A DNA stretch of 55,645 nucleotides from Mesorhizobium sp. LNHC252B00 (GCF_000502955.1 NZ_AYWO01000001.1:437236-492880), one strand, 5' to 3'; positions 18,501 to 26,508 are shown, numbered from the stretch's first letter. Notes: generated by a model not told the origin, from the letters alone. Translations and numbers: made by a program.

Positions 18501-19576
18501 GCATCAGCGGCAATGGTGATTTCTCGACGGCGCTGTCAAGCAGCGGCAAATCGGTCGAAGGGATGGTGGCCGCCTTGTCCGGCTCCGGTACGGCGGCGTT
18601 GAGGGGCTTGCAGGTCGCCGGCGTCAATCCCGATGCGTTCAGTGCATTCCTCGCCAAGGCGGATGCGATCGGTCGCGATATCGATGCGGCGAAGACCGCC
18701 GGCTTTGCGCCTGAAATCGCCGCCGATGGCAGTTTTGCCGCCAAGGACACCGACATCGCCTTCACGGTTGCTGGCGGTATGCTCAGGGCGCCGCCGGTCA
18801 ACCTCGAGAATCCGGCAGCGACCTTGTCCGCCGACATTGCGGCCGATCTCAATACCAGCAAGATTTCCGCCGAGGGGACGATCGCCTATCGGCCGGGCGA
18901 TGAAGCCCTGGTCGGCTCCGAGCCGACGGTGAATTTCACCGCCGAGGGCCCCCTCGGCGCGGTGAAACGAGAGTTCGACAGCGAGCCGCTGGCGCAGTTC
19001 CTGACCCAGCGCGCGCTGGAAAGGGAGCAGCAGCGTGTCGAGGCGATGCAGGCCGAATTGCTCGAAAAGCAGCGGCTGCGGCGCGAGGTACGCTACTACG
19101 CGGCGCTGCAGGATGAGCGTGACAAGGCCGCCGAGGAATTGCGCAAGCAGGAGGAAGCAGCGCGGCTTAAGGCCGAGGCTGAGGCGAAGGCCGAAGCGGA
19201 TGCGCAGGCGAAAGCCGAGGCCGACGCCAAGGCCCAGGCTGAAGCGGATGCGCAAGCGAAAGCCGAGGCCGACGCCAAGGCCCAGGCTGAAGCGGATGCG
19301 AAGGCGAAGGCGGATGCCGACGCGAAGGCCGCGGCCGAACAGCAGGCTGCCGACGAGGCCGCCAAGGCGCAGGCCGATCAGGAGCGGCAGAAGGCGGAAG
19401 AGGCGATGCGCATTGCCTCGCCGCAGGAGAAGGCAAGGCTCGAGGCTAAACGCAACGCCGCACAGGCTCCGAAGGTGGAGCGTGCGCCGCTGCCGGAGGC
19501 TCGCGACAACCCGCCGCCGGCCAAGCCGAAGTCCAATCCGTTCACCATCGACAATCTGCTGAAGTCGCTGCAGTAG
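15596..19576 (+). CDS. Large AsmA family protein
   Basis: A 1326-aa protein anchored by one N-terminal helix (LFVTFGGLFVLVLCAALVVPYFVDW) with the bulk in the periplasm. The N-terminal part (EREASAILGRKVTVRGDATARLLPFPSVTFANV) is the AsmA opening. The C-terminal AsmA_2 part has the usual GVNPDAFSAFLAKAD and VNLENPAATLSADIAADL segments. Long AsmA proteins of this kind form beta-groove bridges implicated in lipid transport to the outer membrane. The last 180 residues are an Ala/Glu/Lys-rich helix built on tandem repeats, then a Pro-rich end and NPFTIDNLLKSLQ. GGAG precedes the ATG. It is flanked by the convergent sigma-factor gene. Confidence 0.92.
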   Translation: MLARLFVTFGGLFVLVLCAALVVPYFVDWTSYRADFEREASAILGRKVTVRGDATARLLPFPSVTFANVAVAGGPNGQPAMTVETFSMDAELAPFLRGEVLIFDMRLVRPKATIDIANDGTVDWAMRPSSPFDLNQISIEKLTVTEGQVELRHAAGGRSHLMSEINSTISAKSLAGPWRMDGTLRLDGLRTAVAASTGKAEGTGQMRLRLKADPDVYPLVIETDGNAGIVNGAAVYSGQFKISNQDKNGADKNSAELRGTDGETVKVSGGKPDPGFRLNGKFSLDHQKLGVDEFRFETGPLDNPYTADGKASVDLGLKPSFAIEASGAQVQLDEAVGAQAGAGLTLDQRIAGLEQALLDLPKPTIPGTVEVKLPAVVAGDTTVRDVHLSAEPVDGGWSVKSLAATLPGRTRLEADGKVLLNVEGHFGFNGSLLLAVAQPSGFAAWLSKDVDEAVRRLPAAGFKAKVDLSEKRQAFSDLELILGKAKFSGRIDASQPDDAKPSVLMRLEGGELDVDGLAAFASIFVSDKGANRFADRDLDFQIKAGPVSAGGLTADTVDTALRLRDGLLEIDRLSVGGLAGASISATGRIKDFPARPTGKLDASVVAVDLKPLIDVAAQHYPDSAVLKGLASRAAAYPELFQDARVDLVASAADNGDGTSGLAVSGQGKAGGSAFSASLSGRGAGDKLLEAPVALTFNAKNPDATALLALYGLPALPLGMLGEASTDIQAKGTLGGGLATSFSLAGDDFKAGFEGTIADTPQGLAAKGKLSLDAADIEPWLMTSGIGLPGMGAGMSTSLSAQGDYGNGLLVLDELSGAINEAAVSGDVNVDVKDGVPHLAGALVLDELDLDPMAVALFGDSAFLADKEGVDKGGAWPATPISQKSSLPFTADLDLTTAALAAGRFATAYDAAFSLKLDQEGIRVSDLKAKLLGGALTGLFELKNNDGTGLFTGQMKLAGADLATMLPDAGISGNGDFSTALSSSGKSVEGMVAALSGSGTAALRGLQVAGVNPDAFSAFLAKADAIGRDIDAAKTAGFAPEIAADGSFAAKDTDIAFTVAGGMLRAPPVNLENPAATLSADIAADLNTSKISAEGTIAYRPGDEALVGSEPTVNFTAEGPLGAVKREFDSEPLAQFLTQRALEREQQRVEAMQAELLEKQRLRREVRYYAALQDERDKAAEELRKQEEAARLKAEAEAKAEADAQAKAEADAKAQAEADAQAKAEADAKAQAEADAKAKADADAKAAAEQQAADEAAKAQADQERQKAEEAMRIASPQEKARLEAKRNAAQAPKVERAPLPEARDNPPPAKPKSNPFTIDNLLKSLQ
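19211..19306 (+). repeat. 48-bp tandem repeat in the AsmA C-terminal coiled region
   Basis: A 48-base unit starting AAAGCCGAGGCCGACGCC is followed directly by a second copy that is identical for its first 42 bases. It encodes a 16-residue helical repeat of the type AKAEADAKAQAEADAQ. The near identity implies recent duplication and a site prone to length change. Confidence 0.8.
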
Positions 19577-19609
19577 GCAGCAGGAGGCTTTTCCCGTCCT
19601 GGGATAGTC

Positions 19610-20497
19610 TCAGAGAACGAGCAGTTCGGCGCAGTCGGTGACATAGCGGGCGTGGCGGAAATCTCGGACGGTCAAGAGTTTGCCGTCCTGCCAGGCCAGC
19701 AGGATGAAATAGGATGGCCGCGCCGCTGGATCATCGCTGTCGCGGACGAGGGCTGCCGGCCTGCCCTCGATAAAGCCCGCCACGAAACGCCAATCCTGCA
19801 CCTGGGAATAGTTGTGGAAGTAGGTGCCGACCTCCTGGCGACCATTCAGCCGCGTCCTTGCCACCAGCTCCAGCCGCACCTCATCGGCCAGCATGTCGCG
19901 CACGGCGTCGAAATCGCGGGCGTTGAAGCGATCGATGTAAGCATCGAGCAGCAGACGCTCTGCGCCGCTCAATCTCGGAACAGGGCGGTCGTCCGGTTCG
20001 TCCGCAAGATGGCGCAGCCGATGACGACCACGATGCAGCGCCGCCTTTATGGCGGGGATGCTGGTGTCGAGCGTGGCGCTGATCTCCTGCAGTGAATAGC
20101 CCAGAACGTCCATCATGATGACGCTGCTTCGCTGCGTGACGGGAAGGCGCATGAAGGTATGAAGGCCGGCCGCCGCGGCCTGACGGGCGGCAGTGGGGTT
20201 TGCCGGATCGACGATCATGTCCAGGTCCTCATCGGAAAAAGACTTTTCACGGGCTCGCCGGCGCAGGAAGTCGAGCGCCGTATTGTGGGCGATGCGGAAC
20301 AGCCAGCCCTCCGGATTGGCGATCGGGCCGGTATTCGGCAGCGCCTCGAATGCCTTGGCCAGGGTTTCCTGCAGCACGTCTTCACCGTCGATGACTGAGC
20401 CCGTCATGCGGGCGCAGTAGCGGTGCAGCTTTGGACGCAGTTCGCCGAACAGGCGGCTGAAGACTTCGCGTTGTTGGACGTCAATGGTGATGTTCAT
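19610..20497 (-). CDS. ECF-family RNA polymerase sigma factor with C-terminal SnoaL-like domain
   Basis: A 295-aa sigma factor. Region 2 (residues about 12-78) includes DGEDVLQETLAKAFEAL and GWLFRIAHNTALDFLRRR. Region 4 (about 110-165) includes LPVTQRSSVIMMDVLGYSLQEISATLDTSIPAIKAALHRGRHRL. From about residue 178 there is an NTF2/SnoaL-like domain (LLDAYIDRFNARDFDAVRDMLADEVRLEL), as in ECF groups that need no anti-sigma factor. No anti-sigma gene is present here. The downstream gene at 20514 on the same strand is actually upstream in transcription (16 bases away), so the two are probably one operon, with the 101-aa protein first. Confidence 0.92.
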   Translation of the reverse strand: MNITIDVQQREVFSRLFGELRPKLHRYCARMTGSVIDGEDVLQETLAKAFEALPNTGPIANPEGWLFRIAHNTALDFLRRRAREKSFSDEDLDMIVDPANPTAARQAAAAGLHTFMRLPVTQRSSVIMMDVLGYSLQEISATLDTSIPAIKAALHRGRHRLRHLADEPDDRPVPRLSGAERLLLDAYIDRFNARDFDAVRDMLADEVRLELVARTRLNGRQEVGTYFHNYSQVQDWRFVAGFIEGRPAALVRDSDDPAARPSYFILLAWQDGKLLTVRDFRHARYVTDCAELLVL

Positions 20498-20513
20498 GCG
20501 TACCGTGTTCCAC

Positions 20514-20819
20514 CTACTGGTCGAGCATACGGTAGCTGCCCACCACGGTCATTTCCTCGCTGTGTGGACGCTCGATGCAGCGATCCCTGATGCCAATCTG
20601 AAAGGCCTCGAATGCCGCCAGCCCGGTGATGATATCGGCATGGGCCTCGGTTTCCGTCTCGACCAGATGGACAAAGGTCCGGTCGTCGGAACGCCATGTC
20701 ATGTAGCGAACGCCGTCCGGCGATTTTTCCCGCAGCTCATGGAATACGCCCTTGACCAGTCGTTCATTCTCGTCGGCCCGTTCCGGTTTCGTCTTGTAGC
20801 GTATCAGGAGGCGTTTCAT
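20514..20819 (-). CDS. Small dimeric alpha-beta barrel (ABM-like) protein
   Basis: A 101-aa protein opening MKRLLIRYKTKPERADENERLVKGVF, which resembles the ferredoxin-like alpha-beta barrel of antibiotic-biosynthesis-monooxygenase-type small proteins. VRYMTWRSDDRTFVHLVETE supplies the central strands. The start is chosen at the ATG preceded by GAGGA; a longer frame has no family resemblance. It lies 16 bases upstream of the sigma-factor gene on the same strand. ECF factors with SnoaL tails are often encoded next to small redox-type enzymes, so it may belong to the same response. Reaction unknown. Confidence 0.78.
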   Translation of the reverse strand: MKRLLIRYKTKPERADENERLVKGVFHELREKSPDGVRYMTWRSDDRTFVHLVETETEAHADIITGLAAFEAFQIGIRDRCIERPHSEEMTVVGSYRMLDQ

Positions 20820-20923
20820 CGCAGTTGTTCCTCTTCGTTGCCCCATGCTCATGTCCGAGACGTTGCGGCAAAGCCAAAGGATTCCGGGTGACGGGAAAAT
20901 AGCTCTTTCCGTGCATCTGGGCT

Positions 20924-21355
20924 TCACGCCCGATCGAGCAGCCGCCTCAACATCGGTTCGATGCGCGACAGCTCGTCGAGATGTGCCGCCGAAAGCTCGG
21001 CCAGACAATCGTCGGCGCGGCCGGTCAGTTGCAGCAGCACGCGGCGATGATCGTCCTTGTCCTGATTTCTAGCGACCAGCCCTGCCTCGCAAAGGCGGTT
21101 GACCAGCTCGACGGCGCTATGATGGCGAGTGCGCAAGCGTTCGGCCAGATCGCCAACCGTCACCGGCCCGCCGCCGGGGAAACCCTTGATTGCCAGCAGC
21201 GCCTGATGCTGGCGCGGAGTCAGGCCGGCGCCTTCCGCCTGGATTTGGCTGAATTCGAGAAAGCGGCGGATCAGGTAGCGAAACTCGGAAAGCCGCTGGT
21301 AGTCGGCCTGGCTGATGGCGGGGCGTGGTTTTTGTGGCTGCGACATATCAGACAT
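20924..21355 (-). CDS. MarR family transcriptional regulator
   Basis: A 143-aa winged-helix regulator. The HTH spans LTPRQHQALLAIKGFPGGGPVTVGDLAERLRTRHHSAVELVNRLCEAGLV (about 43-92), and the wing contains DKDDHRRVLLQLTG. N- and C-terminal helices would dimerise. It reads away from the CLC channel gene, whose start is 156 bases off, and could control it, but no operator is obvious. Effector unknown; the family often senses phenolics or oxidants. Confidence 0.92.
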   Translation of the reverse strand: MSDMSQPQKPRPAISQADYQRLSEFRYLIRRFLEFSQIQAEGAGLTPRQHQALLAIKGFPGGGPVTVGDLAERLRTRHHSAVELVNRLCEAGLVARNQDKDDHRRVLLQLTGRADDCLAELSAAHLDELSRIEPMLRRLLDRA

Positions 21356-21511
21356 GTGTTCGTTTTCCGACGAAAGCTCAAACGGATTTCGGGCGAAACC
21401 GGCTTGAACAAATATATCGTGTTACGATAGATAGCCACCGACAAACCTCGGCTGGCCGTTTCGACCGTGCCGCAACCACATACGGCCCGCCGCCAGGAAG
21501 CAAAGCCCGCC

Positions 21512-23314
21512 ATGAAGATCCACCACTCGAACCCGGAGCATCTGCGTGATTTCACGACTGATGCCAGGGTGCTGCTTGTTGCCGCCATTGCGGTGGTCGT
21601 GGCGACGGCCGGACTGGTTGCCGGCATCGCGCTATTGAAGCTGATCCGGCTGGCCACCAACATCGCCTATTTCGGCCAGTTCACGCTCGCCGACCTGAAA
21701 CTCGAAGACACGCCGCTTGGCTATGCCTCCGTCATCGTCCCGGTGATCGGCGCGCTGATCATAGGCCTGATGGCGCGCTTCGGCAGCGAGAAAATCCGCG
21801 GTCACGGCATTCCCGAGGCCATCGAGGCGATCCTGCTCGGGCGTTCCAGGCTCGATGCCAAGGTGGCGATCCTGAAGCCATTATCGTCGGCGATTTCGAT
21901 CGGCTCCGGCGGGCCCTTTGGCGCCGAGGGTCCGATCATCATGACAGGCGGAGCGATCGGCTCGCTGATCGCGCAGATGCTGCCGGTCAGCGATACCGAA
22001 CGCAAGACGCTGCTGGTTGCAGGTGCGGCGGCGGGAATGACCACGGTCTTCGGGACACCGATCGCCGCCATCATGCTGGCCGTTGAACTGCTGCTTTTCG
22101 AATGGACCCCGCGCAGCTTTATTCCGGTGGCGGTCGCGGCAATCATTGCCCAGGTCGAGCGCACCATGCTGCATCTGCCCGGACCGATCTTTCCGTTTCA
22201 GGGCGGTATGGAGGTATCCTTTGTCGGCCTTGCCGGCTGGGTGGCGATCGGGGTCGCGGCAGGCCTGTTGTCGGGGCTGCTGACGCAGATGGTCTACGCC
22301 TGCGAGGACGGCTTCCAGAAGCTGCCTATCCACTGGATGTGGTGGCCGATGCTGGGTGGTCTGGTGGTCGGCATAGGCGGGCTGATCGAGCCGCACGCGC
22401 TCGGCTTCGGCTATGACAACATCACTGACATGCTGGACGGCCGCACGATCGCGACCGCGGCATTCCTCCTTCTGGTGGTGAAGGCCATCATCTGGTCGGT
22501 TGCGCTCGGCTCGGGAACGTCGGGAGGCGTGCTGGCGCCGCTGCTGATCATGGGCGGGGCGATGGGGGCGGTGCTGGCCGGCGTTCTGCCCGCGGCGGAT
22601 CCGGGCTTCTGGGCACTGCTGGCGATGGCCGCCACCATGGGCGGCACGATGCGCGCGCCGTTGACAGCCACCTTCTTTGCCGTCGAACTGACCGGCAATA
22701 CGCATATACTGGTGCCGCTGATCGCGGCTTGCGCCGCGGCGCACGCCGTCACCGTGCTTTTGATGAAGCGGTCGATCCTGACCGAGAAGATTGCCAGAAG
22801 GGGACACCATCTGGTTCGCGAATACCGTGTCGATCCGTTCGCCTTGACCAGAGTGCGCGAGGTGATGACATCTGAGGTCGAAAGCGTGCCGGCGACGATG
22901 ACGCTGCATGGCGCAGCAGCCTTCCTGACCGCGCCGGAAACACGGCATCCGAGTTTTCCGGTGGTCGATGAGAACGGCCATGTGCTGGGTCTCATCGATC
23001 CGCCGGCGATCTTGCGCTGGAGACGTGCCGGCAGGCACCGCACCACGACGCTTGGCGAGCTGCTGGCCGGTAGCAAGGTGACGCTGGCCTATCCGGACGA
23101 GTATCTTGAAGGCCTCTCCGACAAGCTGCTGATGGCCAATGTCTCCCACCTGCCCGTCGTTAGCCGTGAAGACCTGCGACTGGTCGGTTATGTCGGCTGG
23201 AAGGATCTGATGCGTGTGCGGTCGAGGAAGCAGGCCGAGGAGCGTGATCGCTCGACCTTGCTCGGATTCCGCACCAGGCGCGGGAAAAAGGAAGCGACGA
23301 TCGAGGGCCTCTAG
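21512..23314 (+). CDS. CLC-type chloride channel/antiporter with CBS domains
   Basis: A 600-aa membrane protein. The CLC filter motifs are GSGGPFGAEGP (gating Glu kept in AEGP), GTPIAAIMLAVELLLFEW and GSGTSGGVLAPLLIMGGAMGA; about ten to twelve long hydrophobic segments surround them. After residue 430 the C-terminus carries a pair of CBS motifs (VREVMTSEVESVPATMTLHGAAAFL and HLPVVSREDLRLVGYVG), which in relatives bind adenine nucleotides. The ATG beginning MKIHHSNPEH is preferred to a GTG 15 codons upstream, which has no ribosome site. Whether it is a channel or a Cl-/H+ exchanger cannot be told by eye. Confidence 0.92.
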   Translation: MKIHHSNPEHLRDFTTDARVLLVAAIAVVVATAGLVAGIALLKLIRLATNIAYFGQFTLADLKLEDTPLGYASVIVPVIGALIIGLMARFGSEKIRGHGIPEAIEAILLGRSRLDAKVAILKPLSSAISIGSGGPFGAEGPIIMTGGAIGSLIAQMLPVSDTERKTLLVAGAAAGMTTVFGTPIAAIMLAVELLLFEWTPRSFIPVAVAAIIAQVERTMLHLPGPIFPFQGGMEVSFVGLAGWVAIGVAAGLLSGLLTQMVYACEDGFQKLPIHWMWWPMLGGLVVGIGGLIEPHALGFGYDNITDMLDGRTIATAAFLLLVVKAIIWSVALGSGTSGGVLAPLLIMGGAMGAVLAGVLPAADPGFWALLAMAATMGGTMRAPLTATFFAVELTGNTHILVPLIAACAAAHAVTVLLMKRSILTEKIARRGHHLVREYRVDPFALTRVREVMTSEVESVPATMTLHGAAAFLTAPETRHPSFPVVDENGHVLGLIDPPAILRWRRAGRHRTTTLGELLAGSKVTLAYPDEYLEGLSDKLLMANVSHLPVVSREDLRLVGYVGWKDLMRVRSRKQAEERDRSTLLGFRTRRGKKEATIEGL

Positions 23315-23535
23315 GAACTCGTTCCGCGTTTCACCCACTCGAGCACATAAAGCCTCAGCGCCGAGGACAGGTTGGTGTCGCGAGGCCGCGTCTCGTCGAC
23401 TTCGGCGACAAGAGCCGCGAGCGTCAATTGCCGCGTGGCCGCGATCGCGACGAGGTCGTCATAGAAGGGTTTTTCGAGCGAATAGCTGGTGCGGTGGCCG
23501 CGAATGGTCACCGAGCGCTTTTCGACCGCGCTCAC
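23311..23535 (-). CDS. Ribbon-helix-helix domain protein (RHH_4)
   Basis: A small DNA-binding-type protein with KRSVTIRGHRTSYSLEKPFYDDLVAIAATRQLTLAALVAEVDE, the RHH_4 domain found in many Rhizobiales. The true start is unclear. A GTG at 23535 begins just after the DUF4169 stop and gives about 74 residues, whereas a TTG at 23616 would overlap that gene by 71 bases. Neither has a strong ribosome site. It overlaps the end of the CLC gene by four bases on the opposite strand. The third gene of a probable sspB operon. Confidence 0.8.
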   Translation of the reverse strand: MSAVEKRSVTIRGHRTSYSLEKPFYDDLVAIAATRQLTLAALVAEVDETRPRDTNLSSALRLYVLEWVKRGTSS

Positions 23536-23545
23536 TGCGGAGCGC

Positions 23546-23743
23546 TCATTGCTCGCTTTCGCCGCCGGATGGCTCGCGGCGGTGACCAGCGACGAATTTC
23601 TCGGCCTGGTCGGCAACTAGGTGGTCGCGTTGCTTTTCACCTTTGGAGCGGCCGTATAGCACCCGGTTCTGTTCGGCGATCCGCACCTTTTCGTCCCGCG
23701 CCCTCTGCTTGCGGGCCTGGCGGAGATTGACGATGTCGGCCAT
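23546..23743 (-). CDS. DUF4169 family protein
   Basis: A 65-aa highly charged protein (ADIVNLRQARKQRARDEKVRIAEQNRVLYGRSKGEKQ) matching the DUF4169 pattern of short, helical, basic proteins in Rhizobiales. Function unknown. It starts 16 bases after sspB and leads directly into the ribbon-helix-helix gene, so the three are probably co-transcribed. Confidence 0.85.
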   Translation of the reverse strand: MADIVNLRQARKQRARDEKVRIAEQNRVLYGRSKGEKQRDHLVADQAEKFVAGHRREPSGGESEQ

Positions 23744-23759
23744 GGCGTTAACTGCGGGC

Positions 23760-24296
23760 TTATTTCTTGCGGAAGGCGTCGAGCGAGACCACTTCGGCGC
23801 CCTTGGTGGCGGCGTCCGCCGCCGCGGGCTTCTTCTCCGCCTCGGCGGCAGCCTTCTTTTCGGCCTTGGGCTTTTTCTCGGAGACGATGGTCAGCGGCTC
23901 GGGTGTCGGTGTTGCCGGTTCTTCGTCGGGCTGAGCATCGGTCTTGACGTCGAATTCGAGCTCGAAATTGACCGAGGGATCGTAGAAGCCGCGCACGGCC
24001 GAGAACGGGATTTCAAGCTTCTCCGGCACGTCGGAGAAGGACAGGCCGACCTCGAAGCCGGTGTCGGTCACCTTCAGGTCCCAATATTGGAACTGGATGA
24101 CGATGGTCATCTGCTCGGGATAGCGCTCGCGCAGACGCGATGACACGCGCACACCCGGTGCACCGGTCAGGAAGGTGATGAAGAAGTGGTGGTTGCCGGG
24201 GAGGCCGGTACGCGCGACTTCGGCCAGGACCTTGCGCATGACGCCGCGCAACGCCTCCTGGGCCAGAATGTCATAGCGAATGTGGTCGTCGGCCAT
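23760..24296 (-). CDS. sspB: SspB family ClpXP adaptor (alphaproteobacterial type)
   Basis: Adaptor that binds the ssrA tag on ribosome-rescued proteins and hands them to the ClpXP protease. The substrate-binding domain covers about residues 1-120 (IRYDILAQEALRGVMRKVLAEV, GNHHFFITFLTGAPGV, QMTIVIQFQYWDLKV). A flexible Pro/Lys/Ala-rich linker follows, and the protein ends in VVSLDAFRKK, which by position should be the ClpX-docking tail. At 178 aa it is a normal length for the alpha class. Its cognate tag is encoded by the tmRNA at 26723-26761, and the antitoxin ending at 52944 carries a near copy of that tag. First gene of a probable three-gene operon. Confidence 0.93.
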   Translation of the reverse strand: MADDHIRYDILAQEALRGVMRKVLAEVARTGLPGNHHFFITFLTGAPGVRVSSRLRERYPEQMTIVIQFQYWDLKVTDTGFEVGLSFSDVPEKLEIPFSAVRGFYDPSVNFELEFDVKTDAQPDEEPATPTPEPLTIVSEKKPKAEKKAAAEAEKKPAAADAATKGAEVVSLDAFRKK

Positions 24297-24414
24297 GTGA
24301 CGGTCGGGTTCCGTTGAATCGTCCGCATAGCTGTAATCAAGCTTTAGGGCGGCGTAAACCTGATATAGACCGCCACCGAACCGATACGAGGACTATTGCC
24401 AACGATTTGATCGC

Positions 24415-25104
24415 TCAGGCGCCGGCGAGCGCGGTCTGCTTTTCAACCGATACCGCGGAGCGGCGCTTGCCAAAGGCGCGCAGGAAGGTGCGAACGCCAT
24501 TTGTCGCGGATTGCACCACTTCATCCTCGCGCGGCGAGCCGCCAAGCATGAAGGTCGTCTGCAGTTCGGCATTGACGAGGCCAAGGAACTGGCGTGCCGC
24601 CACATCGGGGTCCTCGATCGCGAGGTAACCGCCATAGGCGAGGCGGGCAAAGCGGGCGGCGATCGCCGGCCATGTCCTGCCCGGTCCCTGTTCGCGCCAC
24701 TCTGCAAACAGTTCGGGATAGCGCTCACCTTCGGTCTGGATCAGCTTGCGCAGGAATTTTCCGTCACGGCTGCAGATGCAGTTCTGGTTCAAGCGAACGG
24801 CAAAGCCGATCAGATCCGCTTCGAGATCCTTGGGCTGATCGGGGAAGGTGGCGATGGTGGCGAAGATGCCGACATTGCAGCGTTCGGTCAGATCACGAAC
24901 CACCGCGACGAACAATTTCTCCTTGTCACCATGATGATTGTAGATGGTCTGGCGCGAAACGCCGGCTTCGGCTGCGATCAGATCGATGTTGGCACCAGCG
25001 AACCCTTCGCGGCAAAACACGGCAGCTGCAGAATCGACGATCGACAGACGCTTGGCCTCATGGCCGCGTGGCGGGAAAGTGTCAGGAGAGACGTGCAGCT
25101 TCAT
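24415..25104 (-). CDS. TetR/AcrR family transcriptional regulator
   Basis: A 229-aa repressor-type regulator. The HTH lies at about residues 19-65 (IVDSAAAVFCREGFAGANIDLIAAEAGVSRQTIYNHHGDKEKLF). The C-terminal helical domain would bind a ligand. It is divergent to the Bcr/CflA exporter at 25291. A perfect inverted repeat, TTAGACA-N4-TGTCTAA, overlaps the -35 of its own promoter, which fits autorepression and joint control of the exporter. Ligand unknown, probably an export substrate. Confidence 0.92.
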   Translation of the reverse strand: MKLHVSPDTFPPRGHEAKRLSIVDSAAAVFCREGFAGANIDLIAAEAGVSRQTIYNHHGDKEKLFVAVVRDLTERCNVGIFATIATFPDQPKDLEADLIGFAVRLNQNCICSRDGKFLRKLIQTEGERYPELFAEWREQGPGRTWPAIAARFARLAYGGYLAIEDPDVAARQFLGLVNAELQTTFMLGGSPREDEVVQSATNGVRTFLRAFGKRRSAVSVEKQTALAGA

Positions 25105-25111
25105 AAAAATC

Positions 25112-25140
25112 TATATAGAGGTGATTGACGAATTAGACAA
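25112..25140 (-). promoter_or_regulatory. Promoter of the tetR-type gene
   Basis: On the minus strand, TTGTCT (25135-25140) and TATATA (25112-25117) are 17 bases apart. The -35 hexamer lies within the 18-base palindrome, so a bound repressor would block it. Confidence 0.55.
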
Positions 25141-25150
25141 GACTGTCTAA
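25133..25150. promoter_or_regulatory. Palindromic operator between tetR and bcr-type genes
   Basis: TTAGACA, four bases, TGTCTAA: a perfect 7-bp inverted repeat between divergent regulator and exporter genes, the standard position of a TetR-family operator. Confidence 0.65.
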
Positions 25151-25290
25151 ATTTGTGGACATAAAATGAAGAGATTTCGCCCGCAGAGACGAACAAAATT
25201 CGCTCTTGAGGTGTCGGAATCTCATGGGATGGAACGTCCTAGGTTAGACGTCGCCCGCGGCGGCAACCAGTCTTGAAAGAAGCCCTTATC

Positions 25291-26496
25291 ATGAGTCCCA
25301 AATTCCTCCGCATTGCGGTCGTGCTCGGCCTGTTGTCCGCCATCGGCCCGTTCGCCATCGACATGTATCTGCCCGCATTGCCGTCGATCGGCGCCGATCT
25401 CAACGCCGGCACCGCTGCCGTACAGATGAGCCTGTTGATCTTCTTCCTGTCGATGGGCTTCGGCCAGATTGTCGTCGGGCCAATCTCAGACATGGTCGGC
25501 CGCAAGCTGCCGCTTTATGGCGGCCTTGCGCTGTTCATGGTTGGCGGCATCGGGTCGGCCATGGCGCCCAACATCGAATGGCTGATCGCTTTCCGCTTCC
25601 TGCAGGGGCTTGGCGCCAGCGCCGGCATGGCGGTGCCGCGCGCCATCGTGCGCGACCTGCATACCGGCAACGAGGCCGCCAAGCTGATGTCCTTGCTGAT
25701 GCTGGTGTTTTCGGTGTCGCCGATCCTGGCGCCGCTGACCGGCAGCCAGATCATCGAGAATTTCGGCTGGCGCGCCGTGTTCTGGACCGTGACGGGTGCG
25801 GCACTGCTGGCTACCATCCTTTTGGCAACCTCGCTCAAGGAGACGCGCCCGGCGGAAGAACGCGTCGGTTCCTCCTTCGGCACCGCGCTTGCCGGCTACC
25901 GCTTCCTGATGGGCGACCGCAACTTCCTTGGCCTTGTGGCGATCGCCGGCTTCGGCATTGCGAGCTTCTTCGTCTATCTGTCGAGCTCGTCCTTCATCCT
26001 GATCGATCACTACGGGCTGTCGCCTTCGGTCTACAGCGTGTTCTTCTCGATCAATGCGGTTGCCTTCATCGGCATGTCCCAGTTGACGGGATTGCTGGCC
26101 GAGCGGTTCGGGCTGCGGCGCGTGGTGCGCGTCGCGGTGACCGGCTATGCCACGACGATGGTGGTGCTGTTTGCAGTGATGGCGACCGGCATCGACCGGC
26201 TCGACGTGATGGCGGCACTGCTGTTCGTCGGCTACGGCTTCCTCGGTCTGGTCATCCCGACCACTTCGGTGTTGGCCATGGAAGAACATGGCGAGATCGC
26301 CGGCACGGCTTCGGCGCTGATGGGAACGCTGCATTTCGCCATCGGTGCCCTCGCAATGGGCGTTGCCGGGGTGTTCTTCGACGGTACGCCGCTGCCGATG
26401 GTGGCCGGCATCACGCTGTGCGCGGTGATTTCGTTCACGCTGGCCAAGGTCACGCTCGGCCGTTCGCGCGAAACGGTCGAGGCCCCGGCGGAATAG
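25291..26496 (+). CDS. Bcr/CflA-type multidrug efflux MFS transporter
   Basis: A 401-aa major-facilitator exporter with about twelve hydrophobic helices. The opening FAIDMYLPALPSIGADL and the loop motif GPISDMVGRKLPLYGGL are characteristic of the Bcr/CflA subfamily of proton-driven drug exporters. The ATG at 25291 is preferred over a TTG six codons upstream because an AAGAAG-like site precedes it. Divergent to the TetR gene. A strong terminator follows 12 bases after the stop. Substrate not predictable. Confidence 0.92.
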   Translation: MSPKFLRIAVVLGLLSAIGPFAIDMYLPALPSIGADLNAGTAAVQMSLLIFFLSMGFGQIVVGPISDMVGRKLPLYGGLALFMVGGIGSAMAPNIEWLIAFRFLQGLGASAGMAVPRAIVRDLHTGNEAAKLMSLLMLVFSVSPILAPLTGSQIIENFGWRAVFWTVTGAALLATILLATSLKETRPAEERVGSSFGTALAGYRFLMGDRNFLGLVAIAGFGIASFFVYLSSSSFILIDHYGLSPSVYSVFFSINAVAFIGMSQLTGLLAERFGLRRVVRVAVTGYATTMVVLFAVMATGIDRLDVMAALLFVGYGFLGLVIPTTSVLAMEEHGEIAGTASALMGTLHFAIGALAMGVAGVFFDGTPLPMVAGITLCAVISFTLAKVTLGRSRETVEAPAE

Positions 26497-26508
26497 GCAA
26501 GCGCAAAC

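Noticed and set aside
21881..23338. 485-codon minus-strand frame opposite the CLC gene
   Set aside because: Composition dominated by Arg, His and Gln, as expected from the reverse of a membrane-protein gene.
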